Source: Hormiphora californensis (lineage: Eukaryota; Ctenophora; Tentaculata; Cydippida; Pleurobrachiidae). Taken from it: a stretch of DNA of 64,000 nt. A program made the position numbers and the translations under genes. The stretch lies in assembly GCA_020137815.1 (NCBI GenBank), contig CM035360.1, positions 5,917,559-5,981,558 on the forward strand, given 5' to 3'. Shown piece after piece: positions 62,962 through 64,000 of this stretch (position 1 is the stretch's first letter; each line of letters begins with the position of its first letter). Under the pieces are notes generated by a model. The model ran no database searches. It was given only the letters and a program-made list of their open reading frames with translations, and had not been told where the DNA came from.

Positions 62962-63306
62962 AAGAGGAGGACGAGGGGAATAAAATAAAGAGAGTTTTAA
63001 GAGAGTTATTTATGCGTGCCACATTGAGGAGAGAGTTAGCGAATAGAAAGAGGGGGAGAAGAGAAAATATGCAAGAGTGAGAAAAAAAGAGTGAGTTCAA
63101 GTGAGTTCAAGTGAGTTTAAGTAAAGAAAGAGAGTGAGTTGACATGACAAGAGTCGTGTTTTTTATTATGTGCTTTAATATTTTGTAAATTGTAATATTT
63201 TGTCGAGACATTCGAGCGTGTTTTACTTTGAATTATGGTTTATTTCATCACCTGTTTCACCACATCTCTATATTAGTTGAGATAAATTGTGATGATAATG
63301 ATGTAA

Positions 63307-63398
63307 ATGATGCATGCTGTGCGGCCCAGGACCAGAGCACCGAAGAGGAAGTTTGATAGGGATGCAGAGAGGACCAAAGCATTCACCCCACCTGACTG
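63307..63398 (+). CDS. Possible first exon of a further gene
   Basis: ATGATG opens a 30-codon frame (MMHAVRPRTRAPKRKFDRDA then ERTKAFTPPDW) that ends at a good donor (TG|GTAAGAG at 63399). It is rich in Arg/Lys, 346 nt downstream of the TPX2-like stop, in the same direction. No second exon is identifiable before the window ends, so the product is unknown. Confidence 0.4.
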
Positions 63399-64000
63399 GT
63401 AAGAGAGAAGTTGTCATTTCTGTTGCCTTGTCGGACCCTCTCTTACAAATTCAAAGGAGGGTTAGAATATAACAAAAAGTTATGTACTGGGAGTTTTAAA
63501 ATGTTGGTTTATCGGGCTAATAGTAGAGTCGATAACTACATCGACCTCTCCCAATTGTTCCAGTTTTTGTCACATCTGTTTGGAGCCTCGACACGACCTC
63601 TAAACAGATGTTACTTTTTCACAAACTGTTTTCATCTTGGCGTAATCAGCAGTTGAAATGTTGCTGATCATAACAAAAACCTGACTAAATTTTTTCAACT
63701 TGGGGCAAAACCATGGGTGTCAAAAGTTAGCTCTAGGTCCCCTGAGTAACCATCCGGAGACTCCAAGAGATATTTCAAGCCGTTCTCCTGTAATCATTAA
63801 TCCCGGTAGAGCACATATTTGAGTATGGACGTACGTGCAATTGCCTACAACCTCAACTTTAATGTATAACGTTAATGTGCGTCTCTCTCTTTTCTCCCCC
63901 TTGAGAAAGAGTTATCTCGCGCGGCGCAGCCGCACGTGCGGTTTTTCCAGAGAGAGTGAGAGAGATACAATAACATGTAAACAGCCTGCCAGCGCTCACG
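63399..64000. other. Right end of window, no gene seen
   Basis: Contains a family B element (63423-63475) and a GC-rich hairpin region near 63915-63945 (GCGCGGCGCAGCCGCACGTGCGG) between CT- and GA-rich stretches that are themselves inverted (63878-63895 versus 63951-63966). If the exon at 63307 is real, this is its first intron. Confidence 0.5.

Overview
This is a 64 kb piece of a eukaryotic, almost certainly animal, nuclear genome. Every recognisable gene is split by GT-AG introns, mostly 90-700 nt long. The gene set includes a metabotropic-glutamate-type receptor, an Ig/Kazal/VWD secreted protein, PREB/Sec12 and a TPX2-like spindle factor. The mixture of metazoan families, compact genes, many small palindromic repeats, and Penelope and LINE debris suggests a non-bilaterian animal. 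A sponge is my best guess, held with only moderate confidence because no marker sequence proves it.

Layout. 1-7.0 kb: no gene; tandem and dispersed repeats, a 202-bp exact duplication, and a 1.7-kb stretch (about 4.2-5.9 kb) whose stretched homopolymers look like poor consensus. 7.0-19.0 kb, minus strand: one 20-exon class C GPCR of 879 aa with signal peptide, Venus-flytrap domain, nine-cysteine domain and seven membrane helices; every exon junction keeps frame. 19.0-31.3 kb: gene-free and repeat-rich, with a truncated Penelope-type retroelement, a 1.1-kb repeat ending in a ~200-bp hairpin, a 779-bp TIR element and an AGCGCT-rich array. 31.3-63.4 kb: a run of genes all on the plus strand: Ig-Kazal-Ig-VWD-C8 secreted protein, DNAJB-type HSP40, cytosolic methionyl-tRNA synthetase (MARS1), PREB/SEC12, neuroguidin (NGDN), an NT5C2-family 5'-nucleotidase, a small single-pass membrane protein, a TPX2-like protein, and perhaps the first exon of another gene.

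How the genes relate. From MARS1 onward most are housekeeping functions (translation, ER export, ribosome biogenesis, purine turnover, spindle assembly), packed head-to-tail with stop-to-start gaps as short as 158-220 nt. Most of their start codons sit 0-11 nt after a pyrimidine tract plus TAG. That fits either short 5'-UTR introns or spliced-leader trans-splicing of operon-like transcripts, and is the most interesting systems-level hypothesis here.

Several otherwise conserved genes carry one-base breaks: four in the last exon of MARS1, a stop plus a shift in NGDN, one in the small membrane protein. Most change the length of a run of two or three identical bases. The homopolymer-distorted block near 5 kb makes assembly error the first explanation, real gene decay the second. 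Mobile DNA is abundant inside introns. One case is striking: a short element with a 12-bp target duplication landed exactly after the exon 5 splice donor of the DNAJB gene and was then itself hit by a LINE.
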